Source: Polyodon spathula
Taxonomy: Eukaryota; Chordata; Actinopteri; Acipenseriformes; Polyodontidae
Reading direction: 5' to 3'
DNA: 64,000 nt
NCBI RefSeq assembly: GCF_017654505.1
Contig: NC_054570.1
Coordinates: forward strand, 3,986,044-4,050,043
Shown here: one piece after another, positions 1-9,969 of the stretch
Layout: every line of letters starts with the position of its first letter
Numbering within the stretch: position 1 is the first letter of the stretch
The notes under the pieces: generated by a model
Seen by the model: the letters and a program-made list of their open reading frames with translations, nothing else
What the model was told of the DNA's origin: nothing
Database searches by the model: none
Made by a program: the position numbers and the translations under genes

Positions 1-44
1 ATTTTCACATGTTTTGACTGGCTCATTTACCCCCCTTTGTAGAT

Positions 45-126
45 TCCCTCCCTGTGCAGCAGGTATCAGGAATCCTATTGAAACATGACTGAATAAGGAT
101 CCTAATACCTGCTGCACAGGGAGGGA
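45..126. repeat. Long hairpin-forming inverted repeat
   Basis: A perfect 22-bp inverted repeat (45-66 against 105-126, arm TCCCTCCCTGTGCAGCAGGT plus AT) encloses a 38-nt interior that is itself largely self-complementary with small bulges (AGGAATCCTATT against the complement of AATAAGGATCCTA). The whole would fold into one stem of about 40 bp with a short loop near 83-88. It could be a short MITE-like element or a pre-miRNA-like hairpin. No known miRNA was recognised. Confidence 0.75.
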
Positions 127-269
127 AGCTGCAGGATTAATGCCTTTCCTGTGTGTGTACTCACGCAGTATAACTAACGGCACTGACATGCTGCCTGTCC
201 CCATAGAGGCAATGGGGCTGCTCTGGTATAAGAAGCAATCTTACTAAACAAGGGATTACACCTACCACA

Positions 270-490
270 GCAGGGCAGGGTTTCTCAAACCAGGTCTGGG
301 GGACCCCCTGTCTTCTGGTTTTCATTCCAACTGAAATCTTAATCTCTGAACTAGACTCTTTTATTGAACTAAATTTGTTTTAATTTGACCTTTTTAATTG
401 GTTTCAGTTCTTTTTAAATAGTTGCAGGGTTCAAGTTACTTTATAAAATGTTGTAGCTAACTTGAAATCTGCAACTGTTTTATGTGAAAG
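270..490. repeat. Dispersed SINE-like repeat fragment
   Basis: The segment starts with a phrase of the type GGTCTGGGGGACCCCCTGTC followed by CTGGTTTTCATTCCAACTG and an A/T-rich body. A shorter relative lies at 48,645-48,705 (GGTCCTGGAGCCCCCTGTCT). I know this phrase as a dispersed fish repeat, but the family name is not certain from sequence alone. Confidence 0.45.
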
Positions 491-659
491 CTAGTAGGGG
501 ATGTCTAGTGAGCAGGGTCTGTACTGCTGTTGTGGAAACACTGCTTTGTTTCTGTGTCAGTTTCTCAATTTGTTTTTATTTGAGGTTTTTAAAGGTTTCT
601 ATAGTCAGTTTTTTGTATTTGTAAATAAAAATTCTACCATTTCTGCTAAAGCTAAGTGT

Positions 660-1015
660 TATTTTTTTGTGTGTGTGCGGGGGTTGCATGGTGGGGTGCG
701 TGCAGGGTCGTTGCGTGGTGGTGGGGTGCGCGCGCGTTCAGGGCGGTTGCGTGGTGGTGCGCGCGTGCAGGGGCGTTGCGTGGTGTTGGGTGGTGGTCTG
801 TGCGCGGGTGCAGGGTCGTTGCGTGGTGGTGGGTGCGCGCGCGTGCAGGGCGGTTGCGTGGTAGTGCGCGCGCGTGCAGGGCGGTTGCGTGGTGGTGGTC
901 TGTGTGCAGGGGGGTTGCGTGGTAGTGCGCGCGCGTGCAGGGCGGTTGCGTGGTAGTGCGCGTGCAGGGCGGTTGCCTGGTGGTGGTCTGTGTGCAGGGG
1001 GGTTGTGTAGGGCAA
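660..1015. repeat. GC-rich minisatellite
   Basis: About ten imperfect copies of a 30-40 bp unit built from GTGCAGGGCGGTTGCGTGGT with GCGCGCGC spacers. The block is rich in CpG and strongly strand-asymmetric (G/T on plus). Several overlapping reading frames stay open across it on both strands because of the repeat composition. None resembles a protein. Confidence 0.85.
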
Positions 1016-1019
1016 TTGG

Positions 1020-3080
1020 AATGCAGGTTTTGCGCCAAAGACATGAGGATGAGGAGATACCAGTGCGTGCATGGAAAAGACTGGGAGAATTGGAGAAAGC
1101 CAGAATGACGAAGGGTGTGTGGAGAGTGGGAAAGGTCAAGAAAACATACTAATTGCGCGCATTTTATTAAATTTGACTCCCAGTTCCACTCCCTCACTTT
1201 ACAATTTAGTTTTATTAATTAACTGTATAAAAAATAAATAGCTGGAGCCTTCAATTTCATAAGCTCCTGGCTTCAGTCTCATTGCTGTACATATTGATGT
1301 CATTTAATGATGCTTTATACCCCAACAGTTATTTTAGATTTAAATAATACGTTTCTTTTAGATCAACTAACAAATCTGTTTCTTTCAGTTTTTTGCCTTT
1401 TTAATAACATATTTTTTTGTTTTGTCCTGCTGGTATTTTGTACAGCCACAATATACATCCAGTATTTGATCCTGTTAGCTAAACGACTTTATAGTCAAAG
1501 TTATTGTTTCCAATTGATAAAGCACATGGTAATGACACTTTGAAGCGGAATGCTATAGTATTCACTAGAAGCGTGCTTTGGTGAAATATCTTGAATGTGT
1601 GTTTATAAATAAAGCTCCCTAGCTCCTAAAATCTATTTGGGTTATTTGAAAAAAACAAACAAACAAAAAAAGAAACTTTACATATAGTGTGCTATCAGCG
1701 AGGAGGTTGTCTTGTACAGCACTGTCTTCTGTGGCAGTGTACTATCCTTTGAATACTACTATTTGGAAACGCATGCTGTCTGACACCCTGTTTCTTATAG
1801 CCTTTAGCGGTAATTGCGCCTGGGATCTTAAGAGTGAGTTAATTTTACTTTTCTTCTTTCCTTTAGTAGAACACTTATGTTATTTGTGTTTGATTCTCAT
1901 AGTTTATGCCTTGAGCTCTTGTTTGGTTTCATTGATATTTTGCATTGCGTTTTGTTTAATTTGTGTTTTTATTTCGGATTCCCTGGCGCTCTTGTGGTTA
2001 CAGACGCGGGACACTGCGGAACTGAATCTCTCTTTGCTTGGGCTACAAAAATAATTACACCTTTGTCTTAATTCTGTTAAACAATGTTTTAATAAAATCG
2101 ATTTTTGTATTTTTATATTTATACCTGCCGGTGTTCATTTATTTGGAAGGACTTGAGTGGGGAACCTAACCTTATACTCGTGGGCTTTAACTTTCTCCAG
2201 TAAACTCAATGGTAATGTTAATATTCTGCTACTGGTCAATCTAAGAGGGGAATAAGCTGCCACAAGTGTGAAATAGCTTTTTAGTGAAACTCGTATTGTT
2301 GTATGAAGTTATTGTAAAGTAAACTCGCTACATCGTAACAATATACTGTTAGTAAGCTTAGATTGACTCATTCTAAGATTTGGGGTTTTTTTTTTGCACC
2401 ATTTCAGTTCAGGTGGTGTGTGTGTGTGTTAGCAAGCTACTCGATACTCCCAGCCTGCTTCACTGCTGTGTGTGTGTGTGTGTGATATATATAATGCAGT
2501 GTCATTTCACTGAACTGCTAGCTCCTTTAACTCTGTGTGAGAGCTGTTACTTGTGTTTTGTGCTTAGAGACTAAGAGAGTTACTTTGACTTTCCTGATTT
2601 CTGTTTATTATTTGTGTACTTAATAAAATACTGCTATTGAACACTGCTTGTGTCTGCGCGTGAATGTGTGTTCACAGAGAACTAACCCAACTAGATCAAG
2701 CTCCAAACCATCCGATAAGTAATTGTTATGTTGTTAATCATGGATGAGATCCTCTATTTGACAAAACACTTAAGTGGCAACACGTGAGCTCCATTATGCG
2801 GACACGCACCATAAACATCACACAAAACGTAGCGGTTTCTCAAAACCCCTAGCGCCGCTCCTACTTCCCATCCCGGCATCCACGTGCTTTAATATAAAAT
2901 AATCAAGGTGCAATAGAAAAACGACACACCTTTAATTATCAATACGAAATCAAATGCAAAGAAAGCTCTCTGTTGCTGCTGTCACAGGGTCGTGTGATAC
3001 AGAAAATATCAACTGAATGAACCCATTGCTCACCAGTTAGAATATACAGGGTCTATAGTGTTTTTTTATGATCAGAGAAG
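1020..3080. other. Gene-free interval
   Basis: About 2 kb of A/T-rich DNA with scattered short open frames and no recognisable coding domain. Short GT microsatellites lie near 2,414-2,428 and 2,466-2,483. Confidence 0.5.
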
Positions 3081-3131
3081 TATTCTGGGAAATGTAGTCC
3101 TGTTCTTGTTTAAATGATCAGGACTACATTT
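3081..3131. repeat. 13-bp inverted repeat carrying a ZNF143-like motif
   Basis: AAATGTAGTCCTG at 3,090-3,102 is mirrored by CAGGACTACATTT at 3,119-3,131. On the minus strand 3,081-3,100 reads GGACTACATTTCCCAGAATA, close to the vertebrate ACTACAATTCCCAGAATGC element bound by ZNF143/THAP11. It may be the end of a MITE or a real site. No promoter was identified next to it. Confidence 0.4.
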
Positions 3132-3229
3132 TGCTTTTCCCCCAGTTATTTCCAGACTCTGTTTATCTTTGAAGGGCACACACTATGTATTATTCAGGGT
3201 TCTATATACCTCCCCAATGGGCCTTTTCC

Positions 3230-3231
<2 letters not shown>

Positions 3232-3272
<41 letters not shown>
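3232..3272. repeat. (TA)n microsatellite
   Basis: About 20 uninterrupted TA dinucleotides just upstream of the CR1-like element. Confidence 0.95.
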
Positions 3273-3275
<3 letters not shown>

Positions 3276-3399
3276 TGGCTTTCTTTCTAAGCATTGAATC
3301 TATTGACAATACAAACAGAAAACATGCTGCCTGTGATGTAAATGCACTCCATGGAACTCTCAGTATTTGATATACCTGCTAGTGCCTAATAACAATAGA

Positions 3400-4445
3400 G
3401 CAGCAGATTGTTTCATGGAGGTGTTCCTGGGGCAAACAGAAAGTACTGATTAGAGGAGAAACCTCAGAATGGAGTGTGGTAACCAGCGGTGTACCACAGG
3501 GATCAGTATTAGGTCCTCTGCTATTCCTAATCTACATTAATGATTTCGATTCTGGTATAGTAAGCAAACTTGTTAAATTCGCAGATGACACAAAAATAGG
3601 AGGAGGGGCAAACACTGTTGCAGCAGCAAAGGTCATTCAAAATGATCTAGACAAGATTCAGAACTGGGCAGACACATGGCAAATGACATTTAATAGAGAA
3701 AAGTGTAAGGTACTGCACGCAGGAAATAAAAATGTACATTATAAATATCATATGGGAGATATTGAAATTGGAGAAAGAATCTATGAAAAAGACCTAGGAG
3801 TTTTTGTTGACTCAGAAATGTCTTCATCTAGACAATGTGGGGAAGCTATAAAAAAGGCTAACAAGATGCTCGGATACATTGTGAAAAGTGTTGAATTTAA
3901 ATCAAGGGAAGTAATGTTAAAACTGTACAATGCACTAGTAAGACCTCATCTTGAATATTGTGTTCAGTTCTGGTCACCTCGCTATAAAAAAGATATTGCT
4001 GCTCTAGAAAGAGTGCAAAGAAGAGCGACCAGAATTATTCCGGGCTTAAAAGGCATGTCATATGCAGACAGGCTAAAAGAATTTAATCTGTTCAGTCTTG
4101 AACAAAGAAGACTACGTGGAGACCTAATTAAAAGGTATTGACAATGTCGACCCAAGGGACTTTTTCAGCTTGAAAAAAGAAACAAGGACCAGGGGTCACA
4201 AATGGAGTTTAGAAAAAGGGGCATTCAGAACAGAAAATAGGAGACACTTTTTTACACAGAGAATTGTGAGGGTCTGGAATCAACTCCCCAGTAATGTTGT
4301 TGAAGCTGACACCCTGGGATCCTTCAAGAAGCTGCTTGATGAGATTTTGGGATCAATAAGCTACTAACAACCAAACGAGCAAGATGGGCCGAATGGCCTC
4401 CTCTCGTTTGTAAACTTTCTTATGTTCTTATGTTCTTATGTTCTA
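3400..4445 (+). mobile_element. CR1-like LINE, 5'-truncated 3' end
   Basis: The frame at 3,476-4,141 contains reverse-transcriptase motifs in order: the GVPQGSVLGPLLF block, the catalytic FADDTKIGG block, and the thumb-region phrase HLEYCVQFWSPRYKKDI. A second frame at 4,170-4,367 holds the C-terminus, including the HFFTQRIVRVWNQLP phrase; the two are separated by a frameshift or stop near 4,140-4,170. The element ends in GGCCGAATGGCCTCCTCTCG followed by tandem 8-bp units (TTATGTTC), the hallmark of CR1-type 3' ends. It is truncated at the 5' side and is not expected to be active. The same 3' end recurs in reverse orientation at 45,181-45,430. Confidence 0.88.
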
Positions 4446-4449
4446 ATCT

Positions 4450-4842
4450 CTATCTCTCTCTACATTATAAATCAAATTAAAATACCCAAATATACCCATC
4501 ACCTTGTTATAAGTTAGTGTTGCAGCAGAACTAATGTAAAAGGTATATATTTACTAAAACCAAATTAAAATATTACCCACCGCCCAATTACACAACTAGG
4601 AAATGTAAAATTAATTTAAAACTAAAACCAACACCTTAAAATAAATCTATATTGCCCCAGGAGGTATCATAAAATCCCTCATTCAGCTAATTTAAATTAT
4701 AGTTGTAGTCACTAATATAACATTTACAGGCACACTCAAAAGCCCCTAATCCCACTCTGAATCTATCACACCATCTCAAACTGATGCGCCCGTATAGCAG
4801 CTTTTTAAATGGGTTTTTGAAGAAGTTTGCTTTGTTGGTGTC
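4450..4842. other. A/T-rich interval, probable 3' UTR side of the left lectin gene
   Basis: No protein-like sequence is seen. If the minus-strand stop at 4,843 is correct, the 3' untranslated region and polyadenylation site of that gene should lie here. Confidence 0.35.
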
Positions 4843-4989
4843 TCACGGCTCAGAGCACATCTCCTCTTCCTCCTCCCCCTCCCCCTCCTCTGCCTCTTTA
4901 TTATCCTTGTGGAAAATCTGTCCGTCTCGTTTTCTCCAGCGCAACTTCACGCCGTCCATTGGGAAGTTGTTGGAGAAGTGTTCCAGAAT
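4843..4989 (-). CDS. Left lectin gene: terminal exon, charged tail
   Basis: On the minus strand an acceptor (TTGCTGTTTCAG) is followed by 48 codons and a stop. The product starts ILEHFSNNFP, contains KLRWRKRDGQIFHK, and ends in a very acidic Glu-rich run before MCSEP. I recall similar (K/T)LRWRKQ-DG-(K/I)-FHK segments at the C-terminus of ray-finned-fish multi-CTLD lectins; this is recall, not a search. The entry phase (0) matches the donor of the preceding exon at 5,205. There is no transmembrane segment, so if this exon belongs to the lectin gene upstream on the minus strand the product would be soluble. It could instead be the end of an unrelated minus-strand gene. Confidence 0.55.
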   Translation of the reverse strand: MLEHFSNNFPMDGVKLRWRKRDGQIFHKDNKEAEEGEGEEEEEMCSEP

Positions 4990-5204
4990 CTGAAACAGCA
5001 ACCACAAGAAACACAGTGTTATCACAGAACACATCTCTCGATCTCTATTTCTCTCTCCCTATCTATTCCCCTCTTTCTAAGACATTTCCACATTTGGGGC
5101 AATGCCTTCAACAGTGTTATGGAAATGAGATCAGCCAGTTAGTTTGATAGGAAGTGCAGTACACAGGAAGCAGCGTTGGGTTTCTGAAAGGGAATGTAAC
5201 CTAC

Positions 5205-5293
5205 CTGCTCTAAAAGGGCTTCGCTCACTTTGGGATCTTCAAGATTCAGTTCTGCAGGTGCGTTTAATTGGATTCTTAATGTTTCCATCTTAT
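5205..5293 (-). CDS. Left lectin gene: penultimate exon
   Basis: The exon is bounded by TATGCACAG and GAGCAG|GTAGGT on the minus strand. It is 89 bp, entering in phase 1 and leaving in phase 0. It encodes D-KMETLRIQLNAPAELN followed by LEDPKVSEALLEQ, an amphipathic, mildly acidic segment that would run directly into ILEHFSNN of the last exon. The phase agreement at both joins supports a real spliced unit. It is too short to give a family on its own. Confidence 0.55.
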
Positions 5294-5404
5294 CTGTGCA
5301 TACAAGCAGAAGAGTTCACACAGCCATTAAATTAACACCCCACATAGTCTAATGTGCTGCGCAGAATGTGAGTTAAGAGCAGGACTCAGGTGAGGTGCTG
5401 GTAC

Positions 5405-5479
5405 CTACAACACAGGGATTCGAAGATTGTTTTAAACCTTCAAAAGGTTTGTCAGACGGGTTCACACAGTTCTCTTTTT
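5405..5479 (-). CDS. Left lectin gene: linker exon (tentative)
   Basis: The minus strand has a pyrimidine tract (TTTCTTTTTAACAGGAAG) and then 75 bp open to a donor GTAG|GTACCA. Using the second AG of the tandem acceptor (AACAGGAAG) the exon enters and leaves in phase 1, which fits both the stalk exons upstream and the next exon. The product is a polar segment starting EKENCVNPSDKPFEGL. Using the first AG (start at 5,483) would require phase 0. No domain is recognised. Confidence 0.42.
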
Positions 5480-5675
5480 CTTCCTGTTAAAAAGAAACTG
5501 TTTGACAATGCGTGAATACTATAAATCACACATTACATGTCACTCACATGAAAAATTCAATCTTTTGATTTGTAGAATGCATATTACGTAAACATATATT
5601 GTTATTAAAATCCGCTACCAAATCATTATACGTTGTCATATCATGTGATATGCAGTATTGATGAGCAGTGTCACT

Positions 5676-5943
5676 ATTGGACGTGCACATGGTCCTTTAG
5701 GAGGGTATAAAAGGAAGGTTTATAATGTAGCTCGCCCTCTCTCTCGCCTCAGCTCAGGCTGAAGACAGCACTGCCATAGTGTTAAGAACCAAGTGGAAAT
5801 CAATGTGTAATAGTTCAATCTGATCAGCACATACCTGGTCCTGAGTCCTCTGTTCCGGAGTAGTAGTTGTATTCCCCAGAGCCTGCAACAGCAAAAAGGA
5901 GAGCCTTCGGAGACCAGAAGGAACAAGGGAGGTCTGAGCTGAC
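5676..5943 (+). repeat. 5' LTR (partial) of gypsy-like element
   Basis: This 268-bp segment is repeated directly at 8,025-8,292 with a constant offset of 2,349. It contains a TATA box (GGTATAAAAGG) near its start and differs from the 3' copy by only a few substitutions. The exact LTR start is unclear because similarity fades upstream of ATTGGACGTGCAC. Confidence 0.85.
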
Positions 5944-6543
5944 TGAGTCTCAGTTTGCCATGAGGATAAGAACACAACACGATGCCAGAAGTGAAGCAGG
6001 TCAGACCCCTTCATCACAAAACCGGAGCACAGACTTTTCTTTTAAAAATTGAACGTTTTCACAATGCAAACCCAACGTCGAACCGCAGACAGACCGGACA
6101 GGACGACAGCACGGGGAGCAGCCCCTGCAAAACAACTTTGACTGATCTCCAATACAAGAACGAAGCACGCAAGCTGCTCCAACCACAAGGCAGAATCAAC
6201 ACTGAGCCACACTGGAGACGAGACGCCGCAGGACCTCACTGGACAACACCAGACTGCAGCCTAGCACAGCACGGACTCTAATACGCAAAGAAAGGACATT
6301 CATCACAAACTATAAATACTGGTGTATCCCTTACATGTCAGCCACTTGCTACTCCATTCGCTAATTTATTGAATTAAGGCGTAGGCAAACTAATGTGTGT
6401 AGGGCGACATCTAGCGGTAGAACTCCGACACGACAGGTCAATGAGGTTTTTATTGGAACCCTGGCCAAATTCATAAGCGGATACAAACATACAATGGAAA
6501 ATGCAACTGATAGTCCAAAACAAGGACATTCAGTTCAAAATTG

Positions 6544-6933
6544 ACAGGTGCTGATGCCAATGTTCTCCCCTTGGCATTATATGAAGCATGGTTTGCAAAC
6601 AAACCCTTGGAACACACAAGCATAATGTTAACAGCCTATGGAGGTCTTAAAATAAAACCCCACGGTACCACACATCCTGATGTCACGAAACAGGACAGTA
6701 CTGTGATAAAATTACAATTTTTTGTCACCGTTCTAGGTAGAGATGCATGCACAGCTATAGATCTTGTGCGCAGAGTTTTCTGCATCCACAGTCAGTCTGA
6801 TATCACTAAAGAGCAGATGCTTAAGGAATACGCTGATATTTTTGGTGTGGTGGACAGGCTCAGAGCAGCTCTGACAAAACTAGAAGCACACAGGGTCATA
6901 CACAAAGTCAACCAAGCCAACTCCATGGGTTAA
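6544..6933 (+). pseudogene. Gypsy protease to RT-start remnant
   Basis: The frame begins with TGADANVLPLALYE, the region after the catalytic DTG/DSG aspartate of a gypsy retropepsin, and continues through the AYGG-IKPHGTTH phrase typical of these pols. It ends around EAHRVIHKVNQ, the beginning of the RT domain, and reaches a stop at 6,933. Further RT-like codons (SLDPRQLNKAI) follow in another frame to about 7,000 and then break off. It is a relic with no intact enzyme. Confidence 0.7.
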
Positions 6934-7116
6934 TCATGGAAAATAGATCTGATGGGAACTTACACATTTCATTAGACCCCAGACAACTCAATAAAGCCAT
7001 ACAGAGCCAGCATTTTCATGTTGCACATCAAGGTGTCAATAGAGCGAAAGTGTACGCACGAGAGTACATGTTTTGGCCCAACATGGGTTCGGATATAGAT
7101 TGATGTATTAAACAGT

Positions 7117-7647
7117 GTGACCTGTGCCAGGCACTACTCCCTGCTAACCACAAAGAGCCCCTGGTTAGTCATTCCTGACATAACATGGTTAAAGGTTGGT
7201 GCGGACATATTACACAGCTACCTGCTAGTGATTGACCACTATTCCAAATTCCCTGAGATCCAGCAGCTGCCGGACAAAACAAGGGCGACAGTGGGAGGCA
7301 AACTGAACGCTGTATTTGCGAGATGCGGCTTTCCTAAGGTGGTGGTGGCAGACAATATGCCTTTTCCGAGTAAGGAGGTACACCCGATGGCTACTGAGTG
7401 GGGATTCACTTTTATTCATTCCAGTCCGAATTACGCTCAAAGCAATGTTTTAGCTGAACGTACCATCCAAACTGTCAAACAGGTGTTGAAAAAGGCTACG
7501 CGGTCTGTTCTCACCCTTCGCAACACCTCCATTGAAGTACTGTCCTGCTCAACTGCTTATGGGCAGAGTCTTACCTGTGGTGTCATGCAAACTGCGGCCA
7601 TGTGTGGCAATGCAGGCCATGCAACAATTGGCCAAGAAGCAACATAA
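7117..7647 (+). pseudogene. Gypsy integrase core remnant
   Basis: The frame contains the three integrase catalytic positions in recognisable context: Asp in VGADILHSYLLVIDHYS, Asp in VVVADNMPF, and Glu in SNVLAERTIQTVK. The HHCC zinc finger upstream is reduced to a fragment (HQGVNRAKVYAREYMFWPNM, about 7,027-7,086) in a different frame. Later frames are scrambled up to the 3' LTR. It belongs to the same element as the protease remnant. Confidence 0.72.
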
Positions 7648-8024
7648 GCAAAAAAGCTTACTATGAAAGAGAGGCTTCACCTCTGAAACCATTTAAGCAG
7701 GTGATCATGTACGCCTTGAAGCTACACAGGGCTGCTTCCCGGCTACAGTTCAGACTGTTCGCAAGGAGCCCAGGTCCTATGATGTGGTAACTGCCTCTGG
7801 CAGGGCGTACTGACGTAACAGGAGGCATCTCAGAGCTGATCACAGTGAACGGCAGGGGCCTCTCTCCAATGCCTCATCTGTGTATTCGATTCCTGACAAT
7901 GCTCCTGTGTCCAATGAAACTGACGGCGTTTCGATTGATGTTTCACAAAATGACTTTGCTGTTCCTGCACAGCCTGGAGCTGACGTTCAGGTTACCAGGT
8001 CTGGTAGACAGATGGTACTGCCAG

Positions 8025-8292
8025 ATTGGACGTGCACGTGGTCCTTTAGGAGGGTATAAAAGGAACGTTTATAATGTAGCTCGCCCTCTCTCTCGCCTCA
8101 GCTCAGGCTGAAGACAGCACTGCCATAGTGTTAAGAACCAAGTGGAAATCAATGTGTAATAGTTCAATCTGATCAGCACATACCTGATCCTGAGTCCTCT
8201 GTTCCTGAGTAGTAGTTGTATTCCCCAGAGCCTGCAACAGCAAAAAGGAGAGCCTTCGGAGACCAGAAGGAACAAGAGAGATCTGAGCTGAC
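8025..8292 (+). repeat. 3' LTR (partial) of gypsy-like element
   Basis: Direct repeat of 5,676-5,943. The shared sequence ends at CTGAGCTGAC (8,283-8,292) and the flank begins at 8,293, exactly where a candidate minus-strand exon ends. Confidence 0.85.
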
Positions 8293-8400
8293 CTAACACT
8301 AATGATTTTAATTTCGAAAACTGAGCACTGTCCGTCCCTCTGCTGCTCCAGCTTGTGTTATCCAGAGGCAGACCTTTCATTTCTCCATTCGCTGTCCTGA
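8293..8400 (-). CDS. Left lectin gene: possible linker exon
   Basis: On the minus strand an acceptor (ACGCTTTGCAG) opens a 108-bp frame that enters and leaves in phase 1, as the gene requires here. It encodes a polar segment containing EMKGLPLDNTSW and ending KLKSLVL. The apparent donor (TTAG|GTCAGC) is formed by the end of the neighbouring LTR, so either the LTR truncated a larger exon or the donor is accidental. No domain is recognised. Confidence 0.28.
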
Positions 8401-8799
8401 CTGCAAAGCGTTGTGTGGCGTAAGCTGTATTGAAACTAATGTCTCGAAACCCCTCTGCTGGCTGGGATTTTTTTGTTAAATGCCCAGACGACCAAAAAGA
8501 AAGTTGAATGCAAACTGTGCAAGCAGCCTCAATTACACGTACGTAAACAACGTGTATTTTTATTTAAATTATAAAAACATGATTGCTGTTCTATAGAATG
8601 TATTTTTAAACTACATGTGAATGTTTTATTCCACATATATGGATTACCTGTACAATAGGATTTTCAATCAAACATAAACAAGCAGCTATGGTGATGTCAC
8701 CAATAAATTATGCAAATGAGTTTGAACCTTCCTTGGGGAATGTGTTCCAGACCTCTGAAGGTTAAAATGTACCCTTCATTGCAGCTCTGGTAATTTATT
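8401..8799. other. Intron-like interval, left end of the palindrome
   Basis: No coding sequence is seen. Similarity to the right arm ends near 8,800: the sequence following the last left stalk exon diverges after CAGCAGAAATGTGA. Confidence 0.45.
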
Positions 8800-8855
8800 A
8801 GGGTCACATTTCTGCTGTGGGCTCTCAATCAAACTGAACTGGTTACACGCCATAC

Positions 8856-8897
8856 CTTCAGAGAGCGGCGTTGAAGGAGGGTCTGAGGGGGTTGCAT
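8856..8897 (-). CDS. Left lectin gene: stalk exon 2
   Basis: A 42-bp phase 1-1 exon bounded by TTTCTCCAG and GAAG|GTATGG. It encodes DATPSDPPSTPLSE plus a split Gly codon. It lies 162 bp from the other left stalk exon, the same spacing as the paired exons in the right gene. Confidence 0.75.
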
Positions 8898-9017
8898 CTG
8901 GAGAAACAAATGAATCAATAATTAATAAATAATAATAAATACAATAATTCAGTAATGTATTACAATCACATTTCTGCTGTGGGCTTTCAATCAAACTGAA
9001 CTGGTTACACTCCATAC

Positions 9018-9059
9018 CTTCAGAGAGCGGCGTTGAAGGAGGGTCTGAGGGGGTTGCAT
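9018..9059 (-). CDS. Left lectin gene: stalk exon 1
   Basis: A 42-bp exon bounded by TTTCATACAG and GAAG|GTATGG on the minus strand, phase 1 at both ends, encoding DATPSDPPSTPLSE. It is the first stalk exon after CTLD2. Because its length is divisible by three and both phases are equal, it can be duplicated, lost or skipped without shifting the frame. Confidence 0.78.
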
Positions 9060-9460
9060 CTGTATGAAAATAAAAGAAGTATCATTTATATTTCAAGTGT
9101 GTTGTTTTAATGTATTGTACTGAAGCTGTGTCTATGCTGCTGTCTCCACCAGGGCAATGCTCACAATGACATGCTGTCTCACTCATTCCGAAGGGATCAA
9201 TGCTTTTAAATCAATACAATAAATACCCAATCAGAATGGATTTTACAGCACATGTCTCTCCTGTGTGTAACAGTGAGGGTAGCTGCTCTCTTCTCACACA
9301 CTCTTATGATGGGGCAGTTTCTGCTTCTTCAGCTCTCTAGGCTACACTCTGCCCTGCTCTGGGGGGCAGACAGCTACTGTAGGAGCAGATGGATCGGGCC
9401 TCTGAGTCCCTGCTCACAGACTGGGGTAAAAACACTGAGCTGAGCAAGAACACAGAGTGA

Positions 9461-9625
9461 GCAGGGATCCACATTTCTCATTGATTCTGAGCAGGGATCC
9501 ACATTTCTCATTGATTCCGAGCAGGGATCCACATTTCTCATTGATTCCGAGCAGGGATCCACATTTCTCATTGATTCCGAGCAGGGATCCACATTTCTTA
9601 TTGATTCCGAGCAGGGATCCTTACC
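9461..9625 (-). repeat. 30-bp tandem repeat at the CTLD2 splice donor (left)
   Basis: GCAGGGATCC recurs at 9,461, 9,491, 9,521, 9,551, 9,581 and 9,611, exactly 30 bp apart, giving about 5.3 units. The array begins at the donor itself (minus-strand ATG|GTAAGGATCCCTGC). Because 30 is a multiple of three, unspliced reading continues as DPCSESMRNV repeats to a stop near 9,374. Confidence 0.92.
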
Positions 9626-9966
9626 ATCATAGCAGAAGAAGGGGTACAGCAAGTCACATTCTTTGTCACCCCATTCACCGCTCTTGTACATCCTCACACA
9701 TCTCTGTCTGCCTTCACAATTATCTGGTTCCCCATTTTTCCAGTAGTGAAATGTGTAGTTATCCCCCTGGTGTGACCACTTCCAGGGCTCATTGAACAAG
9801 CCTATCCAGAAGGGCACGCCCTGTGCTTTCTTCACTAGGTCTTCATTTTCGCTGGTGTTCTTTATACTGACAAGGTCGGTGTGGTGTTCTCTACAGTACT
9901 GCTGAGCTTCAGTCCAGGTTTTCAGTTCTTGAATCAGGGTGTATCTCTCAGTGATGTTGCTGGTCT
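9625..9966 (-). CDS. Left lectin gene: CTLD2 exon
   Basis: A C-type lectin-like domain encoded by one 342-bp phase 1-1 exon between GTGTTTACAG and GATG|GTAAGG. Diagnostic features are the N-terminal TWTEAQQYCREHHTDLVSI, the WIGLFNEPWKW core, and the C-terminal Cys pair (GDKEC and PFFC). The loop that carries the Ca2+/sugar-binding tripeptide reads EPD here, followed by NC, whereas the right-arm copy has a classical EPN followed by NW. CTLDs bind carbohydrate or protein ligands outside the cell. EPN normally favours mannose-type sugars, so EPD plus an extra Cys suggests altered or lost sugar binding in this copy (inference). About 14 of 114 residues differ from the right copy. Confidence 0.93.
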
Positions 9967-9969
9967 CTG

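Larger units (their letters stand above)
5676..8292 (+). mobile_element. Internally deleted gypsy-like LTR retrotransposon
   Basis: Two direct LTRs flank about 2.1 kb of decayed coding sequence. The order is a leader and degenerate region (5,944-6,540), a retropepsin-like frame, a short RT remnant, an integrase zinc-finger remnant around 7,018-7,105, and an integrase core. Most of RT and all of RNase H are missing, so this is a non-autonomous relic. It sits on the plus strand inside what appears to be an intron of the minus-strand left lectin gene, between 5,479 and 8,293. Confidence 0.82.
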
